A stretch of DNA of 64,000 nt from Streptomyces himalayensis subsp. himalayensis (GCF_013778455.1 NZ_JACEHE010000026.1:1-64000); one strand, 5' to 3'. Counted from the first letter of the stretch, positions 45,096 to 54,535 are shown. Notes: a model not told the origin generated them from the letters alone. Program-made: numbers and translations.

Positions 45096-46361
45096 CTAGG
45101 CGGCCAGGGTGAAGTCGTTGGGGTTCAGCGTCTTGTTGAGGTGCGGGGCCAGCAGGTGGGCCGCGAGCCGGGGCGGCACGGCATTGCCGATCTGGGAGAA
45201 CTGCTGACCCTTGTTCCCGGCCCATCGATAGTCGGCGGGGAAGGTCTGCAGGATGCCGGCCTCCTGGGCGGTGATCCGGATGGATTCCGGCGCCGGCTGC
45301 TCCCCATCGGCGTCACTGGGAGCGGGTTCGGCGACCCAGACGCATTCGTTCGCGCGGTGGCCGAAGAACAGCGTCCCGGCCGGCTCGTCGAATCGGCGCA
45401 CGGTCGCGTTCGCCTGGTTGTTGCTGCGCAGCGACCACGACCAGCGATGTGCTTCGCCGGTGAACGTAGGGGCGGGAGCGTCGGCCGGCCGGTTCTCCCG
45501 GGCCCCGTGTCGAGCGCTCCATCCGGCACCCTCGCGTCGCGACTGCAGGACGAGGTCGCTCTGCGGCTTCCAGGTCCCACGGTCGCGGGCGTCGGTGAGC
45601 GTCTTGCGTGACCCGGACGGGAAGGGCTCGGGGCCGCCGCCCGGTCCTCCGCCGGCGCACACGGTCGGCACGGGGCGGTCGGTGGCACCCCAGCCGAGGG
45701 CCTCTGCCATGGACACCCACTGCGCGCGGCCCGGCCCGAACAACGACTCGGGCTCGGCTACTTTGGCGTGCGTGGGCGGCGGGGGCTCGGCGGTCCGGGT
45801 GCGGGAGGCGAGCAGGATCGCCCGCCGACGGGTCTGCGGCACGCCGTAGTCGGCTGTGTTGAGGATCCCGGTCCACACCGAGTACCCCCAGCCGCGCAGG
45901 ATCGCGGAGTACTGGCGCCACAGGGGCAGGACGTCGGGGACCTCCTCCATCGCGACCCATTCGGGCTGCCCGTGCTGGTGGAGGGCGTGCAGGTAGCGCA
46001 TCGGCTCGGCGGCGAGCAGCGAGCGCTCGTCGCGGCAGGAGGCCAGCAGCTGTTCGCGGGTGTCGCGGCCGGTAGCGAGGTCGGCGACGGCCTGGTGGAC
46101 AAGTGGCTGGTCGAGGAGGCCGAGGCGTTTGCCGGCCATCGACCACGCCTGGCAGGGCGGGCTGGCGATCAGCCCGCATGTCTTCCCCAGAAAGGGCCAG
46201 ACCGGGTACATCGCCACGTCAGTCCGGATCGTCAACTGACCTTGTGCAGCACGGGTCTTGCAGGCCCACTCATCCCATTCCAGTCCGATGTCCCGTACGC
46301 CGAGCACGGCCAGTGCATGGCTCCAGCCGCCAGGCCCAGCGAACAGGTCCAGCACGATCAC
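45096..46361 (-). CDS. C5-cytosine DNA methyltransferase
   Basis: 421 residues. Dcm-type motifs: I LDLFAGPGGWSHAL, IV ASPPCQAWS with the catalytic Cys, VI MEEVPDV, VIII QTRRRAI and X FSQIGNAVPPRLAAHLLAPH. The long middle region (about 190-330) should hold the target-recognition part. No restriction endonuclease is next to it, so it looks like an orphan methylase that protects the mobile DNA. GTG 46361 overlaps the stop of the PAPS-reductase-like gene. Confidence 0.92.
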   Translation of the reverse strand: MIVLDLFAGPGGWSHALAVLGVRDIGLEWDEWACKTRAAQGQLTIRTDVAMYPVWPFLGKTCGLIASPPCQAWSMAGKRLGLLDQPLVHQAVADLATGRDTREQLLASCRDERSLLAAEPMRYLHALHQHGQPEWVAMEEVPDVLPLWRQYSAILRGWGYSVWTGILNTADYGVPQTRRRAILLASRTRTAEPPPPTHAKVAEPESLFGPGRAQWVSMAEALGWGATDRPVPTVCAGGGPGGGPEPFPSGSRKTLTDARDRGTWKPQSDLVLQSRREGAGWSARHGARENRPADAPAPTFTGEAHRWSWSLRSNNQANATVRRFDEPAGTLFFGHRANECVWVAEPAPSDADGEQPAPESIRITAQEAGILQTFPADYRWAGNKGQQFSQIGNAVPPRLAAHLLAPHLNKTLNPNDFTLAA

Positions 46362-47362
46362 GTGGCCAGCCCGAAGTCATCCTGCGTGGCTGCGACCTCG
46401 CCTCGGCAGGCCCAGGGCGAGCACCCGTCCGCAACGCCCTCTTCCAGCTGCTCTGCGTCTTCTTCGGTGCCGAGTTCCTGCTGGAGCGCGGCCCATTCGG
46501 CGGCGGTCACGTGGTCGATCGGAGCTTCGCTCAGCGGAATGCGGGAGCGGTGCAGAAATGCCTCGCCCAGCAGGCGGTTTCCGGTGGCGTTGGCGCGGGC
46601 GTTTCCCTTCCGGATGGCAGCGTCGAATTCCACCACGTCGGCCCACTCGGCTGGCGAGGTGTCGCGAATCTGTCGCCATTGGGCGTTGCCGTGAAATGGG
46701 CAGCCAAGGCAGCTTGATTTCGGAGTGTCCGCCCATCCGCGCGAGGCCAGGTAGCGGATGCAGTCGCTGCGTGACCAGCCCATGTCGATGAGCGGGTGCC
46801 GATTGCGCATGTACTTCACGTCCGCGTCCTTGGCGCGGTGGAATTTATCGGTGGAGATTCCGACCCACTGCTCCACGAACACGTCTCGCGGAATGCGGGC
46901 AGGGTAGGGGTAGCCGAGGAGTTCGCGGACCTTCTTCTTGATCGGTTTTATCTTGTATTCGCCTGTGCACTGCCGCCGGGTCATCCCGGGCTTGCCGTCC
47001 TGATTGAGAATGTAGAGCGGCATGGAGGCGAATCTGTGGCCGGGGTCGAGTGCATCGCTTCGAATGTTCCCGGAGGTGACCCGAAGGATAGGGATGCCTG
47101 CCGGTTTCGCTACCTCCTGCTCCAGGCGGTCGAGGTGCGAATAAACGGATTTCGGCTCCCATCCGGTGTCGGCAAAAATGGCGTAGTCGACCTTGGGGAG
47201 AATCCCTTCGGCGGACAGGGCGAGCATGGCACTGGATTGAATTCCGGCGCCGAGCGAGATAGATCGGAATACGGGGTTGGCGGAAATGGGGCGTCCTTGT
47301 GGTGAGCGGATGCTGTCCGTGGGGCGGTCAGCGGCGTGGAACGGGGGCGCGACGTGGCACAC
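46358..47362 (-). CDS. PAPS-reductase-family (DndC/PP-loop-like) protein
   Basis: 334 residues. The PP-loop is SISLGAGIQSSAML, followed by YAIFADTGWEPKSVYSHLDR as in PAPS reductase and DndC-type ATP pyrophosphatases. Possible metal or cluster cysteines are in TRRQCTGEYKIKPIKKK, SDCIRYLASRGW and SSCLGCPFHGNAQW. Codons are less GC-rich than those of neighbours (several AAA, AAT, ATT). It overlaps the methyltransferase start by 4 bases, so the two may form a DNA-modification module. The GTG 47362 start is uncertain. Confidence 0.75.
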   Translation of the reverse strand: MCHVAPPFHAADRPTDSIRSPQGRPISANPVFRSISLGAGIQSSAMLALSAEGILPKVDYAIFADTGWEPKSVYSHLDRLEQEVAKPAGIPILRVTSGNIRSDALDPGHRFASMPLYILNQDGKPGMTRRQCTGEYKIKPIKKKVRELLGYPYPARIPRDVFVEQWVGISTDKFHRAKDADVKYMRNRHPLIDMGWSRSDCIRYLASRGWADTPKSSCLGCPFHGNAQWRQIRDTSPAEWADVVEFDAAIRKGNARANATGNRLLGEAFLHRSRIPLSEAPIDHVTAAEWAALQQELGTEEDAEQLEEGVADGCSPWACRGEVAATQDDFGLAT

Positions 47363-48362
47363 AGGGCGAGGCGAAGACGGGGGCGACGTCGTCGAGGTCG
47401 TCGGCGAGGTTCAGCGCGAACGGCTGGCGGTGGCCAGCGCCGGCGCCTGCCATGTACCGCGGGGAGACCATGACCCGGTCGTCGGGTGCATGCGAGGTCA
47501 CCGGTGCCCCCTGCGCGAGGGCCGCCTTGGGCGGTGCGGCCACGGCGGTCTTCAGTGCGGTGCGGGGCCGTGGCTGGGCCAGGGCCTGCTGCCCCAGATC
47601 GGTGACGGTGATCTTCTGCCCGGTGAACAGGGAGGTGCTCGTGTCAGTGGTGACGAGTCGACGTCTGGCCAGGGCCCGGAAGGTGGCGATGGAGACACGG
47701 GTGCCATCAACGGTGGCGACCCGGGTCACGCCCAGGCCGCGCGTTGAGGACTCATACAGGCGACCGCCGCTCGTCAACGCGGCGAGGGCGTCGTACTGGG
47801 CGGGGGTGAGCGCGGGGCATGTTGTCTGCTGCACGGTCTTGGGCTTGTGCTCCTGCGCGGTGGCCAGGTCCTCGGTGATGCCGTGGGCGAGGTAGTGGCA
47901 GCCGGTCGCGCACAGGTCGAGCTGGTGGACGGCATCGTCGAGGTGCCCGCGCATCTTCGGAATGGCCTCGGCGTGACGGGCGGTGCGTACCGCCTCGCCG
48001 TCGGCCGGGTAGCCGGCGAACTGCGCGCCCTCGTACGGGTTGGCGAGCACGACGTGGGCGAGGTCGGTGGCGGCGAGCGACGACGAGGACACGACGGAGG
48101 CCAGAAGCTCCAGGCTCGCCCGGCTGCCGGCGACGCTGGTGTACGTGCTGTTGTCGAGTGCTTTCAGGCGCACCAGGGCGGTAGCCGTGAGGTCCTGTGC
48201 CTGCAGGAGCAAGGGGCTGATGTGGCGCAGCGCGTCTGTTCCGGGCGTGTAGGAGATGTCGCGCACGCGCGCCTTGAGGGCCTCGAAGTCGCGGGCCAAC
48301 TGCCGTAGTTGCAGGACTTGTTCGTTCAGATCGAGTGCGGGCGTGGGGATGGGTGACTCCAT
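47328..48362 (-). CDS. Hypothetical protein, helical N-terminus and wHTH-like C-terminus
   Basis: 344 residues. The N-terminal 180 residues are helical (EQVLQLRQLARDFEALKARV, ASLELLASVVSSSSLAATDL). Then comes LTPAQYDALAALTSGGRLYE with VSIATFRALARRRLVTTD, which looks like a winged helix. The layout is shared with the next gene (48369), so the two are probably paralogues. No known function. It overlaps the PAPS-like gene by 35 bp. Confidence 0.6.
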   Translation of the reverse strand: MESPIPTPALDLNEQVLQLRQLARDFEALKARVRDISYTPGTDALRHISPLLLQAQDLTATALVRLKALDNSTYTSVAGSRASLELLASVVSSSSLAATDLAHVVLANPYEGAQFAGYPADGEAVRTARHAEAIPKMRGHLDDAVHQLDLCATGCHYLAHGITEDLATAQEHKPKTVQQTTCPALTPAQYDALAALTSGGRLYESSTRGLGVTRVATVDGTRVSIATFRALARRRLVTTDTSTSLFTGQKITVTDLGQQALAQPRPRTALKTAVAAPPKAALAQGAPVTSHAPDDRVMVSPRYMAGAGAGHRQPFALNLADDLDDVAPVFASPCVPRRAPVPRR

Positions 48363-48368
48363 GGAGGT

Positions 48369-49133
48369 TCAGCGGCTTCGTGTGGCGGCCTGCGCGGCGG
48401 CAGGTACGGGGCGGGGTGCGGTGCCGGGCGCCGTGCTCGGCCCGGCTGCAGGCGCGTCGATGACCGAGGCGAGGGCGGTGATGCCGGCCGAGGTGAGCCG
48501 CACGCGGTCCAGGGGCGGGCCGCCGACATAGGCGGCGTGCGCCGAGCGTGCGGTCCTCTCGGCCAGGCCCTTCGCCTCCAAGGAACGCAGGGTGCTCATC
48601 AGCACCTTGGGTTCGCGGGAGCGGGTGAACTCGCGGCCCAGCGAGCTGCTGGCCACGACATGTCCACAGGCGATCTCGGCCAGAGCCGTGCGCTGCACGG
48701 CGTTCAGCCGGTCGTCGGGGGCCGGCGCGGTGGCCCAGCGGCGCCGCCGGGTCTCGGCGGCCAGCGTCACGGCGCAGCTGACGGCGGCTTCCGGGGCCAG
48801 CGCGGTCAGCTCGCGAGCGGTCCCCGTACTGAGATCGACCGAGGCACCGGTGAGGAAGGCAAGCTGCTTCAGACGCATCACCGTCTCGGCCAACTCGACG
48901 CTCTCATAGAGACGTTCGCCCTGGATCGCCTTGACGGCGGACAGGGTGTCGGTGGCCAGACGCTGCGCGGAGGCAGCGTGCGCATCCGGTTCGGGCGGGT
49001 CGCCGGCGCGCAGAAGGAGGTCGAGCCTGTCGTTGTGCTGGGTGTACTGGTCGGCCAGGTGGAGCAGCCGTTCGACGGGCGTGGGCGGTGGCGCCACGTC
49101 GAAGAGCAGAGATTCGGCGGGCGGCTCGGTCAT
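48369..49133 (-). CDS. Hypothetical protein, paralogue of the 47328 product
   Basis: 254 residues. Helical N-terminal part (VERLLHLADQYTQHNDRLDL, AETVMRLKQLAFLTGASVDL), then LNAVQRTALAEIACGHVVAS, VLMSTLRSLEAKGLAERTAR and VRLTSAGITALASVID, a winged-helix pattern. An Ala/Pro-rich tail follows. Six bases separate it from 47328. Possibly a DNA-binding accessory of transfer. Confidence 0.6.
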   Translation of the reverse strand: MTEPPAESLLFDVAPPPTPVERLLHLADQYTQHNDRLDLLLRAGDPPEPDAHAASAQRLATDTLSAVKAIQGERLYESVELAETVMRLKQLAFLTGASVDLSTGTARELTALAPEAAVSCAVTLAAETRRRRWATAPAPDDRLNAVQRTALAEIACGHVVASSSLGREFTRSREPKVLMSTLRSLEAKGLAERTARSAHAAYVGGPPLDRVRLTSAGITALASVIDAPAAGPSTAPGTAPRPVPAAAQAATRSR

Positions 49134-49213
49134 GAGCGACGCCGCGTGGTCGGGCAGGGGTGAATGGGGCTCGTCTCCCGTCTAGGTGGGTACGGCCGCC
49201 GGGCTCGGGGCGC

Positions 49214-50998
49214 TTAGGCGGCGGGGCCGAAGTCGCTCTGCCTGGGAGCGGCCTTGGCGATGGCACGGGCGGTGATGCCCTTGGAGGCGCGGGCGGAGGC
49301 GGCGGAGAGTTCGTCGGCGCCGGGCTCGAGATACCAGGGGCGCAGGTCGAGCATGGCCGCGCGCATGCCGGTGGCGAACGCGAGCGCGGTGCCCTTGGGC
49401 AGGGCGCGGATGGCGTCGGCGGCCAGGATGCGTTCCTGCCGCATGGACACCGAGGTGGACTTGCCGGACTCCGAGGTCGAGGTGGACGTCGTCTCGACGT
49501 CGTGGTCGCCGATCAGCCGGGACAGCTTGTCGGCGAAGTCCGGATCGTCGATACCCGAGCCGATGACCTTGATGGTGGAGGCGGACCACATGGCGTCCAT
49601 GCCCGCGTCCCCCCACACCTTCTGGCCCTGCCGGTAGGACTGCAGGATGGTGATCGGGATGATGCCGCGCGAGCCCAGGTGGGAGTACAGGTCGGGAAGG
49701 TCCGAGATCTTGCAGACGTTCGCGGCCTCGTCGAGGATCGCGAGCATCGGCGGGTCCAGGCGCCCGCCGGCGCGTTCGGCCTGCGCGGTCGCGGCCCGCA
49801 TCACGCTGTCCGCACACGCGGCGATGAGGGCCGAGGCTCCGCCTCCGCCGTCCTTCGACAACAGGTAGAGCGTGTCCGTCGAGGTGACGAACGCGGACGG
49901 CTTGAACTCCGGCACGTCCTTCTGCGGCGTCACCCACGCGGCAATCCCGCTGTTGAGCAGCGCGGCGGCGTACTGGCGGGCGGTTTCGTAGATGCCGTCG
50001 CGGGTTTCGGGCGGGCCCTCGACGGTGCCCTTCAACTGCGCGGCGACCGCGGCGAACTTGTGGTCGCGCAGGATGTCGAGCGGAGTACGGTCGGCGGGGA
50101 AGGCCAGCCACGCCATCACGTCGGTGATCGGACGCTCGTCGAGCGCGGCGGCCAGGAAGAGCTGGGACAGGATGTTGCTGCCGGCCTTGGACCAGAAGTC
50201 GCCCTGCTGGCTCGCGTCCACGGAGGCGGCGAGGAAGTGGCCGGCCAGCCGGCCTGCGCCGTCGAGGGTCTTGGCGTCGGCCAGCGGGTTCCACCACATG
50301 GCCCGCTCCGCGTGGGCGATCTGCTGCGGGTCCATCGACCAGGTCCGGCCGACCTCGGCCCGCGCGTCGAGGGTCGCGGTGTAGGCATCGCCGGCGGCCT
50401 TGTTGGAGGTGAGGAGGACCGGGCCGGGGGCGTTGAGGATGGAGGGGATCGCCAGCGAGGTGGTCTTGCCCGAGCGGGGCGCCATGATCGCGACGGCGAC
50501 GTCCTCGTACCCCATGCGCACCTCGTGCTTCGTGCCCTGGAGGTTGCCGAGGAGGATGCCGGTGTCGGCCGCGTCGATGTGCTTGGCGTCCTTCAGACTC
50601 GGGCGCAGTGAGCGTGCCTTGGCGGTGATGGCCTTGGACATCAGCGGCTCGATGTCCCGCTGCTTGGCCATCCCGGCGATGCGCTTCTTGCGCCCGCCGC
50701 CTCGGTGCCGCTTGTAGAGCAGGGCGGCGGTGATGCCGAGCGCGACGAGTACGGCGACGGGCAGGATGCGCGTGCCGAGGAGGAGAGTCGTTGCGCTCAG
50801 GTCAGGCCACAGCTGGTCGGGGTGCAGGAGGGCCTGAACGGGCTGGTAGGGGGCCGTTGGGGAGTTGGTGGCCCAGGCGGTGAGGTTGCCGCCGAGCCAG
50901 GCCAGGTTGGACAGGGGGACGGCGATGGCCAGGGCGACGCCCAGGACGCGGAAGGCTATGTCGTAGCCGTCGGTGGACGTGGAGTTGGGCTGGGGCAA
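49214..50998 (-). CDS. VirD4/TraG-like type IV coupling protein (conjugative ATPase)
   Basis: 594 residues. Two membrane helices at the N-terminus (VLGVALAIAVPLSNLAWLGG, ILPVAVLVALGITAALLY) and a cytoplasmic ATPase with Walker A in MAPRSGKTTSLAIPSIL and Walker B in MLAILDEAANVCKISDLP. Downstream elements are GIIPITILQSYRQGQKVWGD and STIKVIGSGIDDPDFADKLS. Coupling proteins bring relaxase-bound DNA to a type IV secretion channel. This differs from the FtsK-type TraB of classical Streptomyces plasmids, so transfer here is of the single-strand kind. The start is TTG 50998. Confidence 0.88.
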   Translation of the reverse strand: MPQPNSTSTDGYDIAFRVLGVALAIAVPLSNLAWLGGNLTAWATNSPTAPYQPVQALLHPDQLWPDLSATTLLLGTRILPVAVLVALGITAALLYKRHRGGGRKKRIAGMAKQRDIEPLMSKAITAKARSLRPSLKDAKHIDAADTGILLGNLQGTKHEVRMGYEDVAVAIMAPRSGKTTSLAIPSILNAPGPVLLTSNKAAGDAYTATLDARAEVGRTWSMDPQQIAHAERAMWWNPLADAKTLDGAGRLAGHFLAASVDASQQGDFWSKAGSNILSQLFLAAALDERPITDVMAWLAFPADRTPLDILRDHKFAAVAAQLKGTVEGPPETRDGIYETARQYAAALLNSGIAAWVTPQKDVPEFKPSAFVTSTDTLYLLSKDGGGGASALIAACADSVMRAATAQAERAGGRLDPPMLAILDEAANVCKISDLPDLYSHLGSRGIIPITILQSYRQGQKVWGDAGMDAMWSASTIKVIGSGIDDPDFADKLSRLIGDHDVETTSTSTSESGKSTSVSMRQERILAADAIRALPKGTALAFATGMRAAMLDLRPWYLEPGADELSAASARASKGITARAIAKAAPRQSDFGPAA

Positions 50999-51043
50999 GG
51001 GGCTGTTCCAGGGAGCGGGGAGGCGCTGCGCGCGGCAGTCGGT

Positions 51044-51841
51044 TCAGCGGGTGCGGCGCGGCTGTGACACGGGCGGACGTGCGGGCGTCGCCTCGGGGGC
51101 CGGTGGAGTGCGGCGCTGCGTGAGGGCCGTCGTACGGTGCTCCAGCGCGAAGGCGAGGGTCTCGGCGCTCACGGGGCGCCGGCTGTTGGTGCCGCGTGCG
51201 GTGGCCAGGTACGGCAGCCGCTGTGGGGCGCGCATGATCGGGTCGGGGTCGGCAAGGGCGCGAAAGAGCGCCGACACCAGCGGGGCGGGGGTGCTGCCGT
51301 CCAGGTATGCGCGCCAGAGCGTGGGCAGGTGGGGGACGGAGGTTTCGACGTTCCAGCCGACGGTGCGGCCCTCATGATGAAGTCGCTCGACGCGGGCCAG
51401 GCCGTCGGGTGCGGCCAACACCTCGGTCACGGTCCCCTCTTCGTGGTGGCGTGGCACCTGCCAGCCTGCGGCGCGCAACGGCGCAAAGAGGTCGCCTGAC
51501 TCCGGCGGTGGGGCACTCGGGTCGGTGAGGGCGTCGGTGACCGCGGCGATGATCTCGACTGGCGTCTGTGCGTCGAAGGTGATCGACCACGGGCGCTCGT
51601 CCGCGACGCGGGCGTGGCGGATGCTCCACCAGGGCTCGCCCGGGTCCGGCGTCGGATCGATCCGCAGCTGGGCCAGCTGGTCGGGACTGGTCAGGATGAC
51701 CCGCGGCATCAGCGGGTCATCGGCGCTGCTCCAGCCGCAGGCGCGGTGCAGCGGCACGGTGACCCAGGCCGGATCGACGCCGCCGGCCAGATAGCGCGGC
51801 GTGACGAATGCCTGCTCGATGGGCTCGGTCACGGGCGTCAC
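51044..51841 (-). CDS. DUF317 domain protein 1
   Basis: 265 residues from GTG 51841, overlapping the upstream stop (GTGA). Two DUF317 units: FVTPRYLAGGVDPAWVTVPL with PWWSIRHARVADERPWSITF and AQTPVEIIAAVTDALTDP; then GWQVPRHHEEGTVTEVLAAP with LPTLWRAYLDGSTPAPLVSA and LFRALADP. The basic tail carries several Arg. Function unknown; repeated in this block five times. Confidence 0.75.
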   Translation of the reverse strand: MTPVTEPIEQAFVTPRYLAGGVDPAWVTVPLHRACGWSSADDPLMPRVILTSPDQLAQLRIDPTPDPGEPWWSIRHARVADERPWSITFDAQTPVEIIAAVTDALTDPSAPPPESGDLFAPLRAAGWQVPRHHEEGTVTEVLAAPDGLARVERLHHEGRTVGWNVETSVPHLPTLWRAYLDGSTPAPLVSALFRALADPDPIMRAPQRLPYLATARGTNSRRPVSAETLAFALEHRTTALTQRRTPPAPEATPARPPVSQPRRTR

Positions 51842-52428
51842 CGCCGATGCGCGGCAGCAGCCGTGGGCGCAGGGGGCGCGACGACCGCGGTGGGCGTCGC
51901 TGCTCGCGCCTGCCGTTCGGCCAGCGCGTTGACGGCGAAGAGGGCCTGGCCGTGGATCGCCCACTGGTCGAGGTAGGACCAGGCTTCCGCGTGGCTCTCG
52001 GCGAGCGGTTCGTCGTACTCCTTCGTGCCGGGCCGGGCGCTGGCGGGCAGTGCGTCGCGTACGGTGCGCCAGTCGTCCTGGACGGCGTGCAGGCGCCTGG
52101 TGGCCTCGCGTAGTTCGTGGACCTGCCAGGCGTAGCGCCGGGTCCGGTCGGAGGGAGTGAGCTGGGCGAGCTGCTGCTCGGCGACGTGCACGAGTTCGTC
52201 GGCGTGGTGGTACACCCGGCCGAACGCGGACAGGGTATCGGCGTCGCGCTGTTGCTGCCGCAGGCCGTAGGCGTCCTCGTCGTACGGCTGGAAGTCCTCG
52301 GGGTCGGAGTGTCGGGCGGAGTAGTGATCCCAGGCGGCCAGGATCTGCCGGCTGTGCCGCAGGTAGAGCGCCAGCTGGCTCAGATAGAGCCGGTGCGACG
52401 GGCTCCCGGGTTCGAGTGAGATGGTCAA
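51838..52428 (-). CDS. Helical hypothetical protein upstream of DUF317-1
   Basis: 196 residues, largely alpha-helical (YLSQLALYLRHSRQILAAWD, DELVHVAEQQLAQLTPSDRT), with an Ala/Pro-rich tail. No recognised domain. Coupled to DUF317 protein 1 by a GTGA overlap, as the small helical gene at 53307 is coupled to DUF317 protein 2, so it may be its partner. Confidence 0.6.
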   Translation of the reverse strand: MTISLEPGSPSHRLYLSQLALYLRHSRQILAAWDHYSARHSDPEDFQPYDEDAYGLRQQQRDADTLSAFGRVYHHADELVHVAEQQLAQLTPSDRTRRYAWQVHELREATRRLHAVQDDWRTVRDALPASARPGTKEYDEPLAESHAEAWSYLDQWAIHGQALFAVNALAERQARAATPTAVVAPPAPTAAAAHRR

Positions 52429-52493
52429 AAAGGGGCCTTAAGACAGGGAAGTTGGGGGATGCGTGCGGAGCGGCCGGGGCCGCTCCGCACGGG

Positions 52494-53310
52494 TCAGCGG
52501 CTGCGGGCCGTAGGCGTGGTCGCCTCGGCGGCCGGCGCCGGTGGCCGGGTGCTGAGGGCGGCGCTGCGGCGGGCCTTACGAGCGGCGGACCGGCTGGCCT
52601 TCAGCCGCGCTTCGTGGGCGGAAGCGAGCTGTTCGCCCTGGGCGCCGCGTTCCACCTGCGCGACCAGATGGGAGTGGGGCACGTCGTAGTGGCCGCGGGA
52701 GACGGGCTCGGGGTCGACGAGGGCGGTGGCGAAGCCGGCGAGCAGGTGGCGCGGGGTGCGGTGGTCGAAGTACGCGTGCCACAGCCGTTGGTGGCCGCCG
52801 AGGCCGGTGGGCAGCGCTACTTCGGCCTTCCAGCTGAAGTAGTCGCTGGTCAGCGTCGCCGACCGCTCCATGGTGGTGATGCCGTCCGGGTGGTGAGCCT
52901 TCTCGTTGCCCCGTTCGTCGCGCTCGTACGTCCAGCCCGCTGCCTGCAGCGTCGGCCAGGGGTCCGGTTCGGCCGCGGGCGGGGAGTGCAGGAGCGCGTC
53001 GGTGAATCCGGCGATGATCTCGGCGGGCGTGTTGCCGCCGAAGGACGCGTGCCAGTGCTGCGACGAGATCCGCCACCAGGAGCCGTACGTGTCCGGGGTG
53101 GGCTCCAGGACGAGGGTGTGCCGGTAGTCGGGGCTGGCCAGGACGACGTGGGGGAAGTCGGGGTCGCCGAAGTTCCTCCACCCGCCGGCCCGCAGGGCTT
53201 GGGTGACGTGGCGCGGGTCTCCTGGCCCGGCGAGGTGGCGGGGCGTGGTGTCGAACCAGATCCGGGGACCAGGGATCGTCGGCGGCGCTGGCGATGTAGG
53301 GGCGGGTCAC
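52494..53310 (-). CDS. DUF317 domain protein 2 (one frame change near the start)
   Basis: GTG 53310 overlaps the stop of the small gene at 53307, and the first residues read TRPYIASAADDPWS. The DUF317 body (TTPRHLAGPGDPRHVTQALR, SWWRISSQHWHASFGGNTPA, EIIAGFTDALL; then DYFSWKAEVALPTGLGGHQR, LWHAYFDHRTPRHLLAGFAT) is in another frame from about 53270 to the stop at 52494. The second frame has no usable start codon, so a single-base error or mutation in the CCCTGGTCCCCGGATC stretch is likely. Confidence 0.65.
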
Positions 53311-53654
53311 GACGCCGACGGGCTGGCGGACGCAGAGGCGCGAGTGTTCAGGCGCTGCACGTCCCAGTGCAGGACGTGCCAGTCGGTGGCCTCCTGAGCG
53401 GCTTCCCGGAGCCCGCTGACGATCAGGTGGATCTCGTCGCTTTCGGCTTTCGCTTCCTGGGTGATGAGGCGGGCGGCGCTGCGCAGGATGTCGCCGAGCA
53501 GGATGGGGACGCCGGTGTCCTCGTCGAGGAGGACGGCGAGCAGGGGCAGCACGTCGACTACGGATGGATTGGTGTGCAGGCAGTTCTGCACCTGGGCCAG
53601 AGTGGCGGTGGCCTGCGCGACGTCATCGGCGCTGGGGGCGGAGGGGCTGGGCAT
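53307..53654 (-). CDS. Small helical protein upstream of DUF317-2
   Basis: 115 residues from ATG 53654. The sequence is helical (DDVAQATATLAQVQNCLHTN, LLGDILRSAARLITQEAKAE, HLIVSGLREAAQEATDWHVL) with an Ala/Ser tail. The size and the DxDTG.....L motif (LLDEDTGVPILLGDI) resemble the gene at 55335 (LDYDTGLLGEVTELV), so the two are paralogues. Function unknown. Confidence 0.6.
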   Translation of the reverse strand: MPSPSAPSADDVAQATATLAQVQNCLHTNPSVVDVLPLLAVLLDEDTGVPILLGDILRSAARLITQEAKAESDEIHLIVSGLREAAQEATDWHVLHWDVQRLNTRASASASPSAS

Positions 53655-53704
53655 CAAGATCCTTGGGCGAAGGGGAAAGGGGGGGAGGTCGTACGGGCGC
53701 CGGG

Positions 53705-54535
53705 TCAGCGGTGTCTCTTGTGGCGAGCCGTTCCGGGTGGGGGCGCCGCAGGTGCGGAAGAAGACCCGGACGGGCCGGTGCGCTGAGCAGCTTCGAGGCG
53801 ATGCCGATGCTGCAGGCGGTGTTGTCCCGGTGTGACGGCGCTGCGATGGGAGTCGAGGAAGCCGAAGGCGAGGCCGGGCGTCTGGCCCTCTGCGCGCAGC
53901 AGCGGCTCGGGGGCGGTGAGCGTGTCGACGAACCCGGCGAGCGCGGCGGCAGGCGCGGCTTCGTCGATGGAGGAGTTCCAGATCCACTGGTGCCGGCCGT
54001 CGGAGCGCGGGATCGACACGTGGACGGTCCAGCGCCACACGGGTGTCTCGGCGAGCGAGGCGACCCGGGACAGGAGGGCGGTCTCATCCGGGGACAGGGC
54101 AGCCCGTTCTCGGCCGTCCGGACTGTGGCCCAGCCCCGACCGGCCGCGAGGCGCCACAGGTCCGTCTCCGGTAGTGGCGCCGGGTTGTTGAGGGCGTCAG
54201 TGAACCCCGCGATCATCTCGACGGGGGTGTTGCCGCCGAACTGGGCGGACCACCCGTGGCCTTCGGCCGGGTGGATACGCCACCAGGCGCTGTGCGGGTC
54301 GAGTTCGGGCTCCAGGGTGAGGTGGAGTCGGTGGTCGGGGCTCTCCAGCAGGACGTGCGGATAGCCGGCGACCGAGTGGTTGCTCCAGCCGGACGCGAGC
54401 AGGTACTCGGTTACGTGCCGGGGGTCGCCCCCCGCCGGCCAGGTGCCGCGGCGACACTTCGTCAAGCCATCGGACGGCGTTGACGCGGTGCAGGGTGGGG
54501 CCGTTGACGCGGGAGTAGAAGCGTTCGTGGCTCAC
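53705..54535 (-). CDS. DUF317 domain protein 3 (two frame changes)
   Basis: GTG 54535 starts SHERFYSRVNGPTLHRV and DEVSPRHLAGGG. After a run of six G (about 54431-54436) the DUF317 body continues in a second frame (DPRHVTEYLLASGWSNHSVA, WWRIHPAEGHGWSAQFGGNT, EMIAGFTDALNN). A third frame from about 54105 carries ETPVWRWTVHVSIPRSDGRH and AALAGFVDTLTAPE to the stop at 53705. Removing one G and adding one base restores a normal two-unit DUF317 protein, so errors at the homopolymers are suspected. Confidence 0.6.

Noticed and set aside
43612..45225. Minus-strand 537-codon ORF overlapping the DnaB-N gene
   Set aside because: Arg/Pro-rich shadow frame of the DnaB-N and 42561 genes.
45096..46361. 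Restriction-modification system
   Set aside because: The methyltransferase is clear, but no restriction endonuclease is adjacent; the nuclease at 41107 is about 3 kb away on the opposite strand.
52416..53786. 456-codon plus-strand ORF opposite DUF317-2
   Set aside because: Glycine/arginine-rich shadow; the minus strand shows DUF317 motifs in both halves.
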